Below, piece after piece: positions 17,121 through 28,011 of a stretch of DNA of 64,000 nt. Source of the stretch: Dyella sp. C11 (lineage in GTDB: Bacteria > Pseudomonadota > Gammaproteobacteria > Xanthomonadales > Rhodanobacteraceae); NCBI RefSeq assembly GCF_003121485.1, contig NZ_QAVX01000001.1, positions 124,001 to 188,000 on the forward strand. Direction: 5' to 3'. Each line of letters starts with the position of its first letter. The first letter of the stretch is position 1. The translations under genes and the position numbers were made by a program. Under the pieces are notes generated by a model that worked only from the letters and a program-made list of their open reading frames with translations, was not told the DNA's origin and did not search any database.

Positions 17121-20100
17121 TTACTCGCCGATGGTGAGCAGCGACGCGTTGCCGCCAGCGGCGGTGGTGTTGATGGTGAGCGTGCGCTCGCCGGCAAAAC
17201 GCAGCAGGTAGTGCGGGCCACCGGCCTTGGGGCCCGTGCCCGACAGGCCTTCGCCGCCGAACGGCTGCACGCCGACCACGGCACCGATCTGGTTGCGGTT
17301 GACGTAGCAGTTGCCCACGCGCGCGCGGCTCTGGATGAACTCCACCGTGTCGTCGATGCGGCTGTGGATGCCCAGCGTCAGGCCATAGCCGGTGGCGTTG
17401 ATCTGATCCACCACCTTCGGCAGTTCGTCGGCCTTCCAGCGGATCACATGCAGCACCGGGCCGAAGATCTCGCGGGTCAGCGTGGCCAGGCCCGGGATTT
17501 CATAAGCGCGCGGCGCGAAGAACGTGCCGTTGCCGGTGGTGGCCGGATCGAGCACCACTTCGCCGATCTTCTTGGCTTCCTTGTCCATGCGTGCGGCGTG
17601 GTCGACCAGGATCTTCTTGGCGTCCTCGTCGATCACCGGCCCCACGTCAGTGGACAGCTGGCCCGGGTCGCCGACCTTCAGTTCCGCCATGGCACCGGCA
17701 AGCATCGCGTTGACCTTGTCGGCGATGTCTTCCTGCACGAACAGCACGCGCGCAGCCGAGCAGCGCTGGCCGGCGGATTGGAACGCCGAAGAAATCACGT
17801 CCTTGACGATCTGCTCCGGCAGGGCGGAGGAGTCGGCGATCATTGCGTTCTGGCCGCCGGTTTCGGCGATCAGCGCAGCGATGGGCGCGGTGCGGGCGGC
17901 GAGCGCGCGGTTGATCGCCCAGGCGGTGTCGGTGGAACCCGTGCACGCGACGCCCGACACGCGCGGATCGCGCGTCAGCGCGGCACCCACCGTGGCGCCG
18001 GCACCCGGCAGGTACTGCAGCACGTCGGCGGGAACGCCGGCTTCGTGCAGCAGCTTCACCGCAACGTAGCCGATCAGGCTGGTCTGTTCGGCGGGCTTGG
18101 CGATCACGCTGTTGCCGGCGGCGAGCGCCGCGCTGACCTGGCCAAGGAAGATCGCCAGCGGGAAGTTCCACGGGCTGATGCAGACGAATACGCCACGGCC
18201 GTTCAAGAACAGCTGGTTGCTCTCGCCGGTCGGGCCCGGCAACTGTTCCGGGTGGCCAAACAGGCGACGCGCCATGGTGGCGTAGTAACGCAGGAAGTCG
18301 GCGGCCTCGCGGATTTCGGCGATGGCGTCCGGCAGGCTCTTGCCCGCTTCGCGCACGCACAGCGCGATGAATTCACCGCGACGCGCTTCGAGCTGTTCGG
18401 CAGCATGCTCAAGGATGGCGGCGCGGCTCGCGGCCGGCAGGCGATCCCATGCGTGGTGCGCGGTCACGGCGTTGGCGAGTGCCTTGTCGACGGTGGCGCT
18501 GTCGGCGGAGACATAGCTGCCCACGGCCTGGCGACGGTCGGCCGGGTTGGTCACCTGCACGGTGGCGCCAGCGCTCTTGGCGCCCGGCACCAGCGGCTCG
18601 GCGTTCCACGGGCCATTGTTGCTGTGGATTGCCTCGGCGAGGGCCTTCAGTTCGTTGTCGTTGGAGAAGTTGACGCCCATGGAGTTCTTCCGAAGTTCAC
18701 CGTAGAGATTCACCGGCAGCGGAATGCGCGGGTGGGGGATGGAGGCAAAGGAGCGCACGGTCTCGCACGGATCGGCGACCAGTTCGCGCACCGGCAGCGA
18801 TTCGTCGACCACGCGGTTGACGAAGCTGGTGTTGGCGCCGTTTTCGAGCAGGCGGCGCACGAGGTAAGGCAGCAGGTCTTCATGCGTGCCCACCGGTGCG
18901 TACACGCGGCACGGTACGTTCAAGTTCTGCTTGCCGATCACTTCGGCGTAGAGGTCCGTGCCCATGCCGTGCAGGCGCTGGTATTCGTACGGACGGCCCT
19001 GCGCGATGTGATGCACGGCAGCGATGGTGTGCGCGTTGTGCGTGGCGAACTGCGGGTAGATCAGCGTGACGCCCGCGTCCAGCAGCTTGCGTGCGCAGGC
19101 CAGGTACGACACGTCGGTGTTCGGCTTGCGCGTATACACCGGATAGCCGCTGAGGCCGTTTTCCTGCGCGCGCTTCACTTCCGCATCCCAGTACGCGCCC
19201 TTCACCAGGCGCACGTACCAGCGGCGGCCGGTGGCACGCGCGGTTTCGATCAGCCAGTCGATGACGAACGGCGTGCGCTTGGCATACGCCTGCACCACGA
19301 TGCCGAGGCCGTTCCAGCCTTCCAGCGACGGATGCGCAAACACATCACCGATGATGTCCAGCGAGAGTTCCAGGCGATCGGCTTCTTCCGCGTCGACGGA
19401 AAGCGCGATGCCCTGCTTCATCGCCAGCTGCGACAGCTCAAGCAACTTCGCGGTGAGGTCGCGACGTGCGATCTCGCGCTTGGCCACTTCATAGCGTGGA
19501 TGCAGCGCGGAGAGCTTCACCGAGATCGACGGCGCATCGGTGTGGTTGGCGAACGGGCCGCGCGAGCCGATCGATGCGATGGCGCTGCGGTAATCCTGCT
19601 GGTAACGCTCGGCGGTTTCGCTGGTGAGCGCCGATTCGCCCAGCATGTCGTAGGAATAGCGATACATCGCGTATTCCTTCTGCGCGCAGCGATCCAGCGC
19701 GTCGCCAATGGTCTGACCCATCACGAACTGGTGGCCCATGATGCGCATGGCCTGGCGCACGGCCAGGCGAATGGCCGGCTCGCCCGCGCGACCGACCAGG
19801 CGACGCAGCGCACCGGTGAAGTCGTGACGGGTTTCTTCCGACAGCGTCACCAGCTTGCCGGTGAGCATCAGGCCCCAGGTCGACATGTTGACGAAGACGG
19901 ACTCGCTCTGGCCCAGATGCTTCTTCCAGTTCGCATCGCCCAGCTTGTCGCGGATCAGCTTGTCCGCGGTGCTCTTGTCCGGAATGCGCAGCAGCGCTTC
20001 GGCCACGCACATCAGCAGCACGCCTTCTTCCGAAGAAAGATCGTACTGGCGCATGAAGGATTCGACCGCGCTCTGGTCCTTGGCGCGGGCGCGCACGCGG

Positions 20101-20276
20101 GTCACCAGCTCCGCAGCCAGGTCGATCACCTTTTCGCGCTCGACGGGCGGAAGGGTGGCCTGGGCGAGCAGGTCGTTGACCGCTTCGGTCTCGTCGCGCA
20201 GCCAATTGGCGGTGATGCGCGCGCGCGCAGGCTCGACGCCGGTGGGCAGTTCGGGGCTAAGAATGGGCTGTGTCAC
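17121..20276 (-). CDS. putA: Bifunctional proline dehydrogenase / L-glutamate-gamma-semialdehyde dehydrogenase
   Basis: Converts proline to glutamate in two steps with substrate channelling: an FAD-dependent PRODH barrel, then an NAD-dependent aldehyde dehydrogenase. Start chosen at GTG (MTQPILSPELPTGVEPARA); a TTG at 20291 would add five residues, and neither has a clear ribosome site. About 1051 aa. PRODH motifs: SISVKLSALHPRYE, YWDAEVKRAQ, FATHNAHT, EYQRLHGMG. ALDH motifs: CISPWNFPLAIF, AETGGQNAMI, catalytic Cys in SAGQRCSAARV, REIFGPVLHV. The N-terminus lacks the ribbon-helix-helix domain of trifunctional PutA, and there is no extra C-terminal domain, so it is a short (type A) enzyme that cannot repress itself. 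Confidence 0.97.
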   Translation of the reverse strand: MTQPILSPELPTGVEPARARITANWLRDETEAVNDLLAQATLPPVEREKVIDLAAELVTRVRARAKDQSAVESFMRQYDLSSEEGVLLMCVAEALLRIPDKSTADKLIRDKLGDANWKKHLGQSESVFVNMSTWGLMLTGKLVTLSEETRHDFTGALRRLVGRAGEPAIRLAVRQAMRIMGHQFVMGQTIGDALDRCAQKEYAMYRYSYDMLGESALTSETAERYQQDYRSAIASIGSRGPFANHTDAPSISVKLSALHPRYEVAKREIARRDLTAKLLELSQLAMKQGIALSVDAEEADRLELSLDIIGDVFAHPSLEGWNGLGIVVQAYAKRTPFVIDWLIETARATGRRWYVRLVKGAYWDAEVKRAQENGLSGYPVYTRKPNTDVSYLACARKLLDAGVTLIYPQFATHNAHTIAAVHHIAQGRPYEYQRLHGMGTDLYAEVIGKQNLNVPCRVYAPVGTHEDLLPYLVRRLLENGANTSFVNRVVDESLPVRELVADPCETVRSFASIPHPRIPLPVNLYGELRKNSMGVNFSNDNELKALAEAIHSNNGPWNAEPLVPGAKSAGATVQVTNPADRRQAVGSYVSADSATVDKALANAVTAHHAWDRLPAASRAAILEHAAEQLEARRGEFIALCVREAGKSLPDAIAEIREAADFLRYYATMARRLFGHPEQLPGPTGESNQLFLNGRGVFVCISPWNFPLAIFLGQVSAALAAGNSVIAKPAEQTSLIGYVAVKLLHEAGVPADVLQYLPGAGATVGAALTRDPRVSGVACTGSTDTAWAINRALAARTAPIAALIAETGGQNAMIADSSALPEQIVKDVISSAFQSAGQRCSAARVLFVQEDIADKVNAMLAGAMAELKVGDPGQLSTDVGPVIDEDAKKILVDHAARMDKEAKKIGEVVLDPATTGNGTFFAPRAYEIPGLATLTREIFGPVLHVIRWKADELPKVVDQINATGYGLTLGIHSRIDDTVEFIQSRARVGNCYVNRNQIGAVVGVQPFGGEGLSGTGPKAGGPHYLLRFAGERTLTINTTAAGGNASLLTIGE

Positions 20277-20722
20277 TTGGGTATGGACCAAAACGTGGGT
20301 GGGGCGGGGAATCGCGGGATTGTACGCGTGGGGGAAAACGCACGCATCCGTACGCAGTTGTGCGGTGCGTCAGGGGCTCGCGTACACATATATATGTGGG
20401 CGATGGCAAGGAATCGGTAGCGAAGAGGGGCAGGCGTGACCTGCCAGCCGGGTCACGATGGGATGTTGCGACGACCAGGGGCTGCATGTGGCAAACCGTC
20501 GCACCTTTTGGGGGGCTTCCGGTGAGCCGCGTCGAGACACCGGCTACTCGCTGCTCAACCCACTGACAACACACGCAAACGCAGTGAGACACACATCACC
20601 CGCGCACGCGCCAGCACGTCGCGCCGCATTCATCCCTGCTTCAAATCAATGACATGCGGCGTTCTTGCTCCCCGATGCAATCGCGGCCTATCATGCCGTG
20701 GTTCCAGGCACGCCGGGTCCTC
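20277..20722. other. Intergenic region upstream of putA and the oxidase cluster
   Basis: About 440 bp between divergent units; must hold the putA promoter on the minus strand. A perfect 14-base palindrome, CACATATATATGTG, lies at 20385-20398, about 110 bp upstream of putA, and could be an operator. No supported gene. Confidence 0.45.
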
Positions 20723-21208
20723 ATGATCGTGCTTCGACCAGCAGCAGCCGGCTTGCCGTGCGTAACGATGTGGCTCAAGCCCAATCGTGCACTGAGCCGA
20801 CGCGACCTGCGTCGACTGATCGGGGTTCTGGCGGCGCTGGCGCTGACGACGGCCGTGTTGGGAGCATGGCAGGGGAATGTCTTCGCTCCTTTGTTTGCTC
20901 TGGTCGAGTCCTCCGCAGTGGCTTTCGCTCTTGGCGTGGCCTGGCGGGCCGGCGACCGCAGCGAGCGCATCACCCTCGACGAATCGTCGCTGGAGGTGCA
21001 GTCCCTGCCAGGTCGGCGCAGTGCGCGCTTTCAGACGTATTGGGTGCGCGTAGAACTGCGGTCCGGCCAGGGAAGGGCGCGTCTGCTGCTGGCGTCGCAT
21101 GGACGGGAGCTGGAAATCGGGGCTTTCCTCGGGGAAGAGGAGCGCGCCGAGCTGTCAAGGAAACTCATGGTGTTGCTGACGGAGCTTTGCCAACAGCGAC
21201 GCAGGTAG
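20723..21208 (+). CDS. DUF2244 domain protein
   Basis: Small integral membrane protein, about 161 aa from the ATG of MIVLRPAAAG; other in-frame ATGs at 20654, 20690 and 20768 are possible and none has a good ribosome site. DUF2244 hallmarks: WLKPNRALSRRDLRRLIGVLAALALTT, two hydrophobic segments separated by WQGNVFAPLFALVES, then a beta-rich C-terminal part (ELEIGAFLGEEERAEL). Known to lie immediately upstream of cytochrome oxidase subunit II genes in related bacteria, as here (23 bp). Role unproven, probably oxidase-related. Confidence 0.8.
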   Translation: MIVLRPAAAGLPCVTMWLKPNRALSRRDLRRLIGVLAALALTTAVLGAWQGNVFAPLFALVESSAVAFALGVAWRAGDRSERITLDESSLEVQSLPGRRSARFQTYWVRVELRSGQGRARLLLASHGRELEIGAFLGEEERAELSRKLMVLLTELCQQRRR

Positions 21209-21231
21209 GTTCAACAAAGGTGCATCGAGAC

Positions 21232-22197
21232 ATGACATCTGGCGGCATCAGGCCTGGCAGTATCAAGCGAGCAGTCGCGGCAATCGCGCTCATCGCTCTC
21301 ACCATGTTCGGCGGCGTGGCTCTCGCCAATCCGCAGCCAGGGCAGTTGAACATGACGCGCGGCGCGTCCACGTGGTCGCCCGAGGCCTACTTCCTCAACA
21401 ACGTTGCCTTCGGCGTTTGCGTCGTCATCGGCATCCTTGTGTTCGGCGCGATGTTCATCGCCATGTTCCGCTTCCGCAAATCGCGCGGTGCGGTGGCCGA
21501 AAAGTGGTCGCACAACACCACGCTTGAAATCGTGTGGACCACCATTCCCGTCATCATCCTGATCGTGCTGGCGTATCTCGCCACGGGCGGTCTGCGCACC
21601 TTCGCCGACACCACCGGCTCCGAGATGACCGTGAAGGTCACCGGCTACCAGTGGAAGTGGCGTTACGACTACGTCGACTACAAGGGCAAGGCGATCGAGA
21701 AGGTGGGCTTCATGTCCCGCCTCGATCGTGAAAGCGACGACACGCGCCAGCTGAACTCGGGCCTGGACCCGAATGCCGTGAAGGTGGGCGACGAGAACAC
21801 CTACCTGCTCAACGTGGACAAGCCGCTGGTGGTGCCGGTGGGCACCAAGATCCGCTTCGTCATTACGGCGGGCGACGTGATCCACTCGTGGTGGGTGCCT
21901 GCGCTGGGCTGGAAGATGGATGCCATCCCGGGCATCGTCAACGCGGCCTGGACCAACATCACCGAGCCGGGCGTGTATCGCGGCCAGTGCGCCGAGTTGT
22001 GCGGCCAGGATCACGGCTTCATGCCGATCGTGGTGAAGGCGCTGCCGAAGCCGGAATTCGAGAAGTGGCTGGCTGAGCAGGAAGCCGCGGCGAACCCGCC
22101 GCCGGCGCAGCCTGCCGCTCCGGCACCGGCTTCCACGGCTGCCGCACCCAAGACCGCCGACGTCGACGCACCTGTTTCGCAGGGCCATCAGGGCTGA
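21232..22197 (+). CDS. coxB: Cytochrome c oxidase subunit II (CuA)
   Basis: Accepts electrons from cytochrome c through the dinuclear CuA centre, 321 aa. ATG of MTSGGIRPGS. Signal peptide ends near GVALANP; two TM helices follow (FLNNVAFGVCVVIGILVFGAMFIAM and LEIVWTTIPVIILIVLAYLA). The CuA cupredoxin domain shows GYQWKWRYDY, the His in DVIHSWWVP, and GQCAELCGQDHGFMPI with the two Cys, His and Met ligands. A Pro/Ala-rich tail follows, without the cytochrome c domain of caa3 types. First enzyme gene of the aa3 cluster. Confidence 0.97.
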   Translation: MTSGGIRPGSIKRAVAAIALIALTMFGGVALANPQPGQLNMTRGASTWSPEAYFLNNVAFGVCVVIGILVFGAMFIAMFRFRKSRGAVAEKWSHNTTLEIVWTTIPVIILIVLAYLATGGLRTFADTTGSEMTVKVTGYQWKWRYDYVDYKGKAIEKVGFMSRLDRESDDTRQLNSGLDPNAVKVGDENTYLLNVDKPLVVPVGTKIRFVITAGDVIHSWWVPALGWKMDAIPGIVNAAWTNITEPGVYRGQCAELCGQDHGFMPIVVKALPKPEFEKWLAEQEAAANPPPAQPAAPAPASTAAAPKTADVDAPVSQGHQG

Positions 22198-22244
22198 GCA
22201 ATCAGCCCCATCACAGCATTCGCATTTAGGTAGAGGTGTAAGGC

Positions 22245-23867
<1,623 letters not shown>

Positions 23868-23918
23868 TGCCACGCATGACCGCCTCGGCGTTGCGCCGGG
23901 GCGGATGGAAACGAACGG

Positions 23919-24050
23919 ATGAACCAGTCAACCACGACAACGATCGAGCAACAGCGCAAGAAGGGTGTGCGACTCACCGTGACGGTGTTCGGTGGCATCG
24001 CCTTCGCGATTTTCGTGCTCTCGCTGTTGCAGGGGCTGAAGTACTCCTGA
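23919..24050 (+). CDS. Small single-TM protein in oxidase cluster
   Basis: A 43-aa protein (MNQSTTTTIEQQRKKGVRL, then a single helix TVTVFGGIAFAIFVLSLLQG) between ctaD and ctaE. The ribosome site is modest (GGAAACGAACGG). Comparable tiny membrane proteins occur at this place in other proteobacterial oxidase clusters and are called small assembly proteins. It occupies the slot where ctaG (cox11) usually stands, and its length and topology resemble only a Cox11 N-terminal anchor. Found by direct reading; codon use fits coding. Confidence 0.8.
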   Translation: MNQSTTTTIEQQRKKGVRLTVTVFGGIAFAIFVLSLLQGLKYS

Positions 24051-24116
24051 CGTAACCGCTGCCGTATTTCCATGTCGTACCGTTGACGTAGACAGAGCAT
24101 TCCACAGGGATCTCAC

Positions 24117-25004
24117 ATGGCTCAGCAACAAGGCGTTTATTTCGTTCCATCCAAGAGCCAGTGGCCGATCGTGGCCGCGGTGGTGATGTTCGTCACCGTG
24201 TTCGGTGCCGCGCACTGGTTGAACGCTCCCCCGGGTGAGGCAGGCTTCGGCAAGACGCTGCTGCTGGTCGGCTTCGTCGGCATCCTGCTGATGTTCTTCG
24301 GCTGGTTCCGCTCGGTGATCCGCGAGTCGCTCGCGGGCAGCTACAACAGCCAGGTGGACCGCTCGTTCCGCATGGGCATGATGTGGTTCATCTTCTCCGA
24401 GGTGATGTTCTTCGGCGCGTTCTTCGGTGCGCTGTTCTACGCGCGCATGTTCGCCGTGCCGTGGCTGGGTGGTGATGGCCATGGCGTGCTGACGCACCAG
24501 TTCCTGTGGGAAGACTACGCGGCGTCCTGGGGCGCCAGTGGCGGTGGTGGTCCGGCTCGCATCGGCGGCAACTTCCAGACGGTGGCGCCGTGGGGCCTGC
24601 CGCTGATCAATACGCTGATCCTGCTCACCTCCAGCGTGACCATCACCATCGCGCACCACGCGCTGAAGGCTGGCCATCGCGGCAAGATCCTGCTGTTCCT
24701 GGGCCTGACCGTGCTGTTGGGCGCCACGTTCCTGTACTTCCAGGCGCACGAGTACATCGAGGCGTACAAGGAACTGAATCTGACGCTGCAGAGCGGTGTC
24801 TACGGCTCGACGTTCTTCATGCTCACCGGCTTCCACGGCATGCACGTGACGCTGGGCACCATCATGCTGGCGGTGATCTGGCTGCGCGTGGCCAAGGGCC
24901 ATTTCACCAAGGAACATCACTTCGGTTTCGAAGCGGTGGCCTGGTACTGGCACTTCGTCGACGTGGTGTGGCTGGGCCTCTTCATGTTCGTGTACATCCT
25001 CTGA
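24117..25004 (+). CDS. ctaE: Cytochrome c oxidase subunit III
   Basis: Third core subunit, seven TM helices, 295 aa; contributes to the D-pathway and enzyme stability. AGGGA precedes the ATG. Seen: FRMGMMWFIFSEVMFFGAFFGALFYAR, TVAPWGLPLINTLILLTSSVTITIAHHAL, GSTFFMLTGFHGMHVTLG, and the C-terminal AVAWYWHFVDVVWLGLFMFVYIL with the conserved WHFVD. It ends the core operon, with a strong terminator 19 bp downstream. Confidence 0.97.
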   Translation: MAQQQGVYFVPSKSQWPIVAAVVMFVTVFGAAHWLNAPPGEAGFGKTLLLVGFVGILLMFFGWFRSVIRESLAGSYNSQVDRSFRMGMMWFIFSEVMFFGAFFGALFYARMFAVPWLGGDGHGVLTHQFLWEDYAASWGASGGGGPARIGGNFQTVAPWGLPLINTLILLTSSVTITIAHHALKAGHRGKILLFLGLTVLLGATFLYFQAHEYIEAYKELNLTLQSGVYGSTFFMLTGFHGMHVTLGTIMLAVIWLRVAKGHFTKEHHFGFEAVAWYWHFVDVVWLGLFMFVYIL

Positions 25005-25023
25005 GACGCTGACGCGTCGCAGC

Positions 25024-25051
25024 AAAAACCCGCCGAAAGGCGGGTTTTTTT
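25024..25051 (+). terminator. Rho-independent terminator of the coxB-ctaE operon
   Basis: Stem AAAAACCCGCC/GGCGGGTTTTT with a GAAA loop and a run of seven T on the plus strand; the matching A run also allows some activity in the other direction. Confidence 0.95.
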
Positions 25052-25081
25052 GTTGGTCGCGCGGGAGTGCTGCAGGCTTGA

Positions 25082-25166
25082 CCTGTGGGAGCGCACCCTG
25101 TGCGCGACGAGCCAGCGTAGCGGTAGCGGCAATGCGCCTGTCGCGCACAGGGTGCGCTCCCACAGG
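25082..25166. repeat. REP-like inverted repeat (copy 2)
   Basis: Perfect 26-base arms (left starts CCTGTGGGAGCGCACCCT) with a 33-base centre. Same family as 16250-16318 and nearly identical in arm sequence to 49145-49227. Confidence 0.9.
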
Positions 25167-25191
25167 AACAAGTAATGGGACGGCCCAAAAC

Positions 25192-25216
25192 AAAGGCCCG
25201 CCAGTGGCGGGCCTTT
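25192..25216 (-). terminator. Rho-independent terminator of the twin-TM gene
   Basis: Stem AAAGGCCCGCC/GGCGGGCCTTT with a 3-nt loop; on the minus strand followed by TTTGTTTTGG, 48 bases past the stop of the DUF2909-type gene. Confidence 0.85.
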
Positions 25217-25264
25217 GGGAACCGGATGTCGCAGCAGCGCGACAGCGGCGGCGGAACGCTACAA

Positions 25265-25480
25265 TTACTGACCCACGCCGTGCGGGTGGAGCCAGCCCAT
25301 CCAGATACCGAGTACCACCATCAGGATGAGCAGCACCGACAACCCGATGCGACGCGTCAGCGCCCACACCGTGCGCTTGCTGCCTTCCTTGTCGGTCATC
25401 ATGAAGTACAGGGCCTGACCAAGATTGAACAGCACCACCAGCAGCAGAATCACCAGCGCATATTTGTAGATGGTTTCCAC
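25265..25480 (-). CDS. Twin transmembrane protein (DUF2909-like)
   Basis: A 71-aa protein with two helices: YKYALVILLLVVLFNLGQALYFMM, then a loop DKEGSKRTVWALTRR, then GLSVLLILMVVLGIWMGWL. Start taken at GTG (VETIYKY) with CGGA upstream; an earlier GTG at 25528 would add a charged extension that is unlikely. Lying between ctaE and SURF1 on the opposite strand is the usual place for this family in gammaproteobacteria. Role unknown, probably oxidase-linked. Confidence 0.85.
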   Translation of the reverse strand: METIYKYALVILLLVVLFNLGQALYFMMTDKEGSKRTVWALTRRIGLSVLLILMVVLGIWMGWLHPHGVGQ

Positions 25481-25539
25481 GTGATTGGTCCGAACGTTAT
25501 CGACATCCGCAGTATAGCGGCCGTGCACGGAGCCACTGC

Positions 25540-26277
25540 GTGAAGTGGCTGCGCCGTCCGTCGTGGTTCGCGCTGCTGCTCACCGTGGCCAGTGCCTTGT
25601 TGTTCATACGTTTGGGCGTGTGGCAGCTGCATCGAGCGGACGAGAAGGAAGCGATTCTGCGACGGTATGCCACAGCGGAAACGGCTGCGCCGCGCGACTT
25701 TGCCGCAGTGGCCTTGAATCCCCCCGTGAACGCGTTTGCACGCGTCGAGGTGCATGGCGAATACGTGGCAGATCGCCTGTACCTGCTAGACAACCCGAAG
25801 CACGACCAGCGTGGCGGTGTGGAAGTCTATGCGCCTTTCCGCCCGCAGCACGGCGATCGACTGCTGCTGGTCGACCTGGGTTTCCTTCCTGGCAATGGCA
25901 CCGGCCAGCCTCCGCAGCTGCCACCGTTGCCCACGGGCGCGCATGACCTGCACGGGCTGTATGTGCCTGCCCCGGGCGTGGGTTTCGAGATGGGCGGCAA
26001 TGCGCTGAGTCAACAAACGCAGTGGCCAAAGACCACGGTGTATCTCGACCTGCGGCAAGTGGCAGCTGACCTGGGCACCGCGTTGTATCCGCAGGTGCTC
26101 TCGCTGGATGCGGAGCCCTCATCCATTTACGTGCGCGAGCACACCATCGATTTCTCTGCGATGCCGCCCGCGCGACATCGCGCTTACGCGTTCCAGTGGT
26201 TCACCTTTGCCGTTGCGGTCGTGGTGATCCTGCTGGTGCTGCATCGTCGTCGACCTTCCCGATCGGACACGCCATGA
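25540..26277 (+). CDS. SURF1 family cytochrome oxidase assembly protein
   Basis: Heme a insertion factor for aa3 oxidase, 245 aa; GTG start with GGAG seven bases upstream. Two TM helices at the ends (WFALLLTVASALLFIRLGVWQLHRADEKEAIL and YAFQWFTFAVAVVVILLVL) surround a periplasmic beta domain. Motifs: LGVWQLHRADEK, VEVHGEYVADRLYLLDN, LLLVDLGFLPG, and HRAYAFQWF. The stop overlaps the start of the next gene (ATGA), so translation is coupled through SURF1, SCO-like, ctaA and ctaB. Confidence 0.93.
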   Translation: MKWLRRPSWFALLLTVASALLFIRLGVWQLHRADEKEAILRRYATAETAAPRDFAAVALNPPVNAFARVEVHGEYVADRLYLLDNPKHDQRGGVEVYAPFRPQHGDRLLLVDLGFLPGNGTGQPPQLPPLPTGAHDLHGLYVPAPGVGFEMGGNALSQQTQWPKTTVYLDLRQVAADLGTALYPQVLSLDAEPSSIYVREHTIDFSAMPPARHRAYAFQWFTFAVAVVVILLVLHRRRPSRSDTP

Positions 26278-26843
26278 ATCCTCCTGATCCTGCCGCACTG
26301 CGCGCCAGTCGCCTCAAACTGCTGTTGATCATGCTGGTCTTTGCGGCACCGATTGTTGCGGCCATGCTGCTTACGCTCAGTGGCTGGCAGCCTTCCGGCA
26401 AGGCGAACGGGCAGGCCATTACACCGCAGCGAAACTTCGCCGCTGAGCAACTGCCGATATCGCTCACCAACGGCGATACCTGGGAGTGGCGTGCCAGCGA
26501 GCCGAAGCTGACGCTGGTGGCGCTGGCAGGACCCGATTGCGCGGCGAAATGCCTGGACGTGCTGACCAAGATGGCCGCCGCCCGCATCACGCTCAACCAG
26601 AATGCCGAGCGCCTGCGCTTGCTCTACGTAGGCAAGCCCCCGGCCGATGCCGCCGCCAGTGGCATGACGAATTACTGGAAGCTGGGGCAGGACGCGATGG
26701 GTGCGCTGGCGCCGTTCAAGCCGACTGAGCCCGACACCGTGAGCGCGGTGCTGGTGGAATCCAACGGCACCGCGCTGTCGTTCTATCCCGCGGGCTTTGA
26801 TCCCACCGGGCTACGCAAGGATCTTCAGAAGGTGATTCGCTGA
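26274..26843 (+). CDS. SCO1/SenC-like thioredoxin-fold membrane protein
   Basis: Membrane-anchored protein of 189 aa with an N-terminal TM helix (LLLIMLVFAAPIVAAMLLTLSGW) and a thioredoxin-like domain. The motif DCAAKC gives a CxxxC pair in the place where SCO copper chaperones bind Cu. The usual distal His of SCO proteins is not obvious, so copper delivery is inferred from the Cys pair and the operon. Its ATG overlaps the SURF1 stop and its stop overlaps the ctaA ATG. Confidence 0.75.
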   Translation: MNPPDPAALRASRLKLLLIMLVFAAPIVAAMLLTLSGWQPSGKANGQAITPQRNFAAEQLPISLTNGDTWEWRASEPKLTLVALAGPDCAAKCLDVLTKMAAARITLNQNAERLRLLYVGKPPADAAASGMTNYWKLGQDAMGALAPFKPTEPDTVSAVLVESNGTALSFYPAGFDPTGLRKDLQKVIR

Positions 26844-28009
26844 TGACCGCCCGCTCCATCAAGGTGCTGCGTGGACTGGCACTGCTGGCTGCCGTATTCG
26901 CGTTTGGCGTGGTGATGTTCGGCGCCTTCGTGCGCCTGTCCAACGCGGGTCTTTCCTGCCCCGACTGGCCGACGTGCTACGGACGCGCCACCTGGCCCGA
27001 ACAGCAGCATGAAATTGCACAGGCGAACCAGGCCTTCCCCGATCGCCCCTACGAGACGAACAAGGCGTGGCGTGAGCAGGTGCATCGTTTTCTCGCCGGT
27101 ACGCTGGGTACGCTGGTGTTTGCGCTTGCACTCATCGCCAGCTGGCGTCGCCCGTGGACGCGTTATGCCGTAATCGCCGGTGCGATATTCGCCGCCGTTG
27201 GCGTGGGCATGTACATCAAGGGCGAACACCATTGGTCGCTGCTGGTGTCGTTGTTCGCGATCGGATTGCCCGCGGCGGCGGCGATCGGGCTTGAACGGCC
27301 CGGTGCCTGGCGCATCAGCGTGCTGGCGCTTGCCGTGGTCGTCTTCCAGGCGATGCTCGGCATGTGGACGGTAACGCTGCTGCTGAAACCCATCGTGGTG
27401 ATGGGCCATCTGCTGGGAGGCATCACCACGTTCGCGTTGCTCGCCTATGCCGCGCTGCGTTTCTCGGGCGTGGGGGCGAATGACGACAGCTATGCCGGCC
27501 TGGGTCGCGCGGTGGTGCTTGGCATCGTGCTGCTGGTGGCGCAGATCGCACTCGGTGGATGGACATCATCAAATTACGCAGCGCTCGCTTGCGGCACGGA
27601 TTTCCCGAAGTGCCTCGGCCAGTGGGCGCCGCCGACAGATTTCCGCGAAGCCTTCGTGCTGTGGCGTGGCATTGGCGTGAACTACGAAGGCGGCGTGCTC
27701 GACATGGCAGCGCGCAGTGCCATCCAGATCGCCCATCGCCTTGGTGCGCTGGTGGTGTTCTGCTATCTGGCGTGGCTGTCGCACCGCGTGTCGCGGCGCG
27801 GGCTGCGTTCGCTGGGCCTGGCGATAGCCGTGGTGCTGGTGACGCAGGTGCTGCTGGGCATCAGCAATGTGCACTTCGGGCTGCCGCTGCCGGTGGCAAC
27901 GCTGCACAATGGCGTGGCCGCGCTGTTGCTGTTCACCCTGCTGGCGACGTTGGCACGCACGCAAAAGCATCACGAAGATGCGATGTTCCTTCCCTACGGA
28001 CACCTTTGA
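26843..28009 (+). CDS. ctaA: Heme A synthase (COX15/CtaA)
   Basis: Oxidises the C8 methyl of heme O to a formyl group, giving heme A; 388 aa, eight TM helices in two four-helix halves. Conserved elements: [19 protein letters not shown], the His in [55 protein letters not shown] and [11 protein letters not shown]. Two Cys pairs (CPDWPTC and CGTDFPKC) are the extracytoplasmic loop pairs. Confidence 0.96.
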   Translation: MTARSIKVLRGLALLAAVFAFGVVMFGAFVRLSNAGLSCPDWPTCYGRATWPEQQHEIAQANQAFPDRPYETNKAWREQVHRFLAGTLGTLVFALALIASWRRPWTRYAVIAGAIFAAVGVGMYIKGEHHWSLLVSLFAIGLPAAAAIGLERPGAWRISVLALAVVVFQAMLGMWTVTLLLKPIVVMGHLLGGITTFALLAYAALRFSGVGANDDSYAGLGRAVVLGIVLLVAQIALGGWTSSNYAALACGTDFPKCLGQWAPPTDFREAFVLWRGIGVNYEGGVLDMAARSAIQIAHRLGALVVFCYLAWLSHRVSRRGLRSLGLAIAVVLVTQVLLGISNVHFGLPLPVATLHNGVAALLLFTLLATLARTQKHHEDAMFLPYGHL

Positions 28010-28011
28010 CG

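Noticed and set aside
17019-20420. 1133-codon plus-strand frame
   Set aside because: Antisense of putA; composition artefact of high GC.
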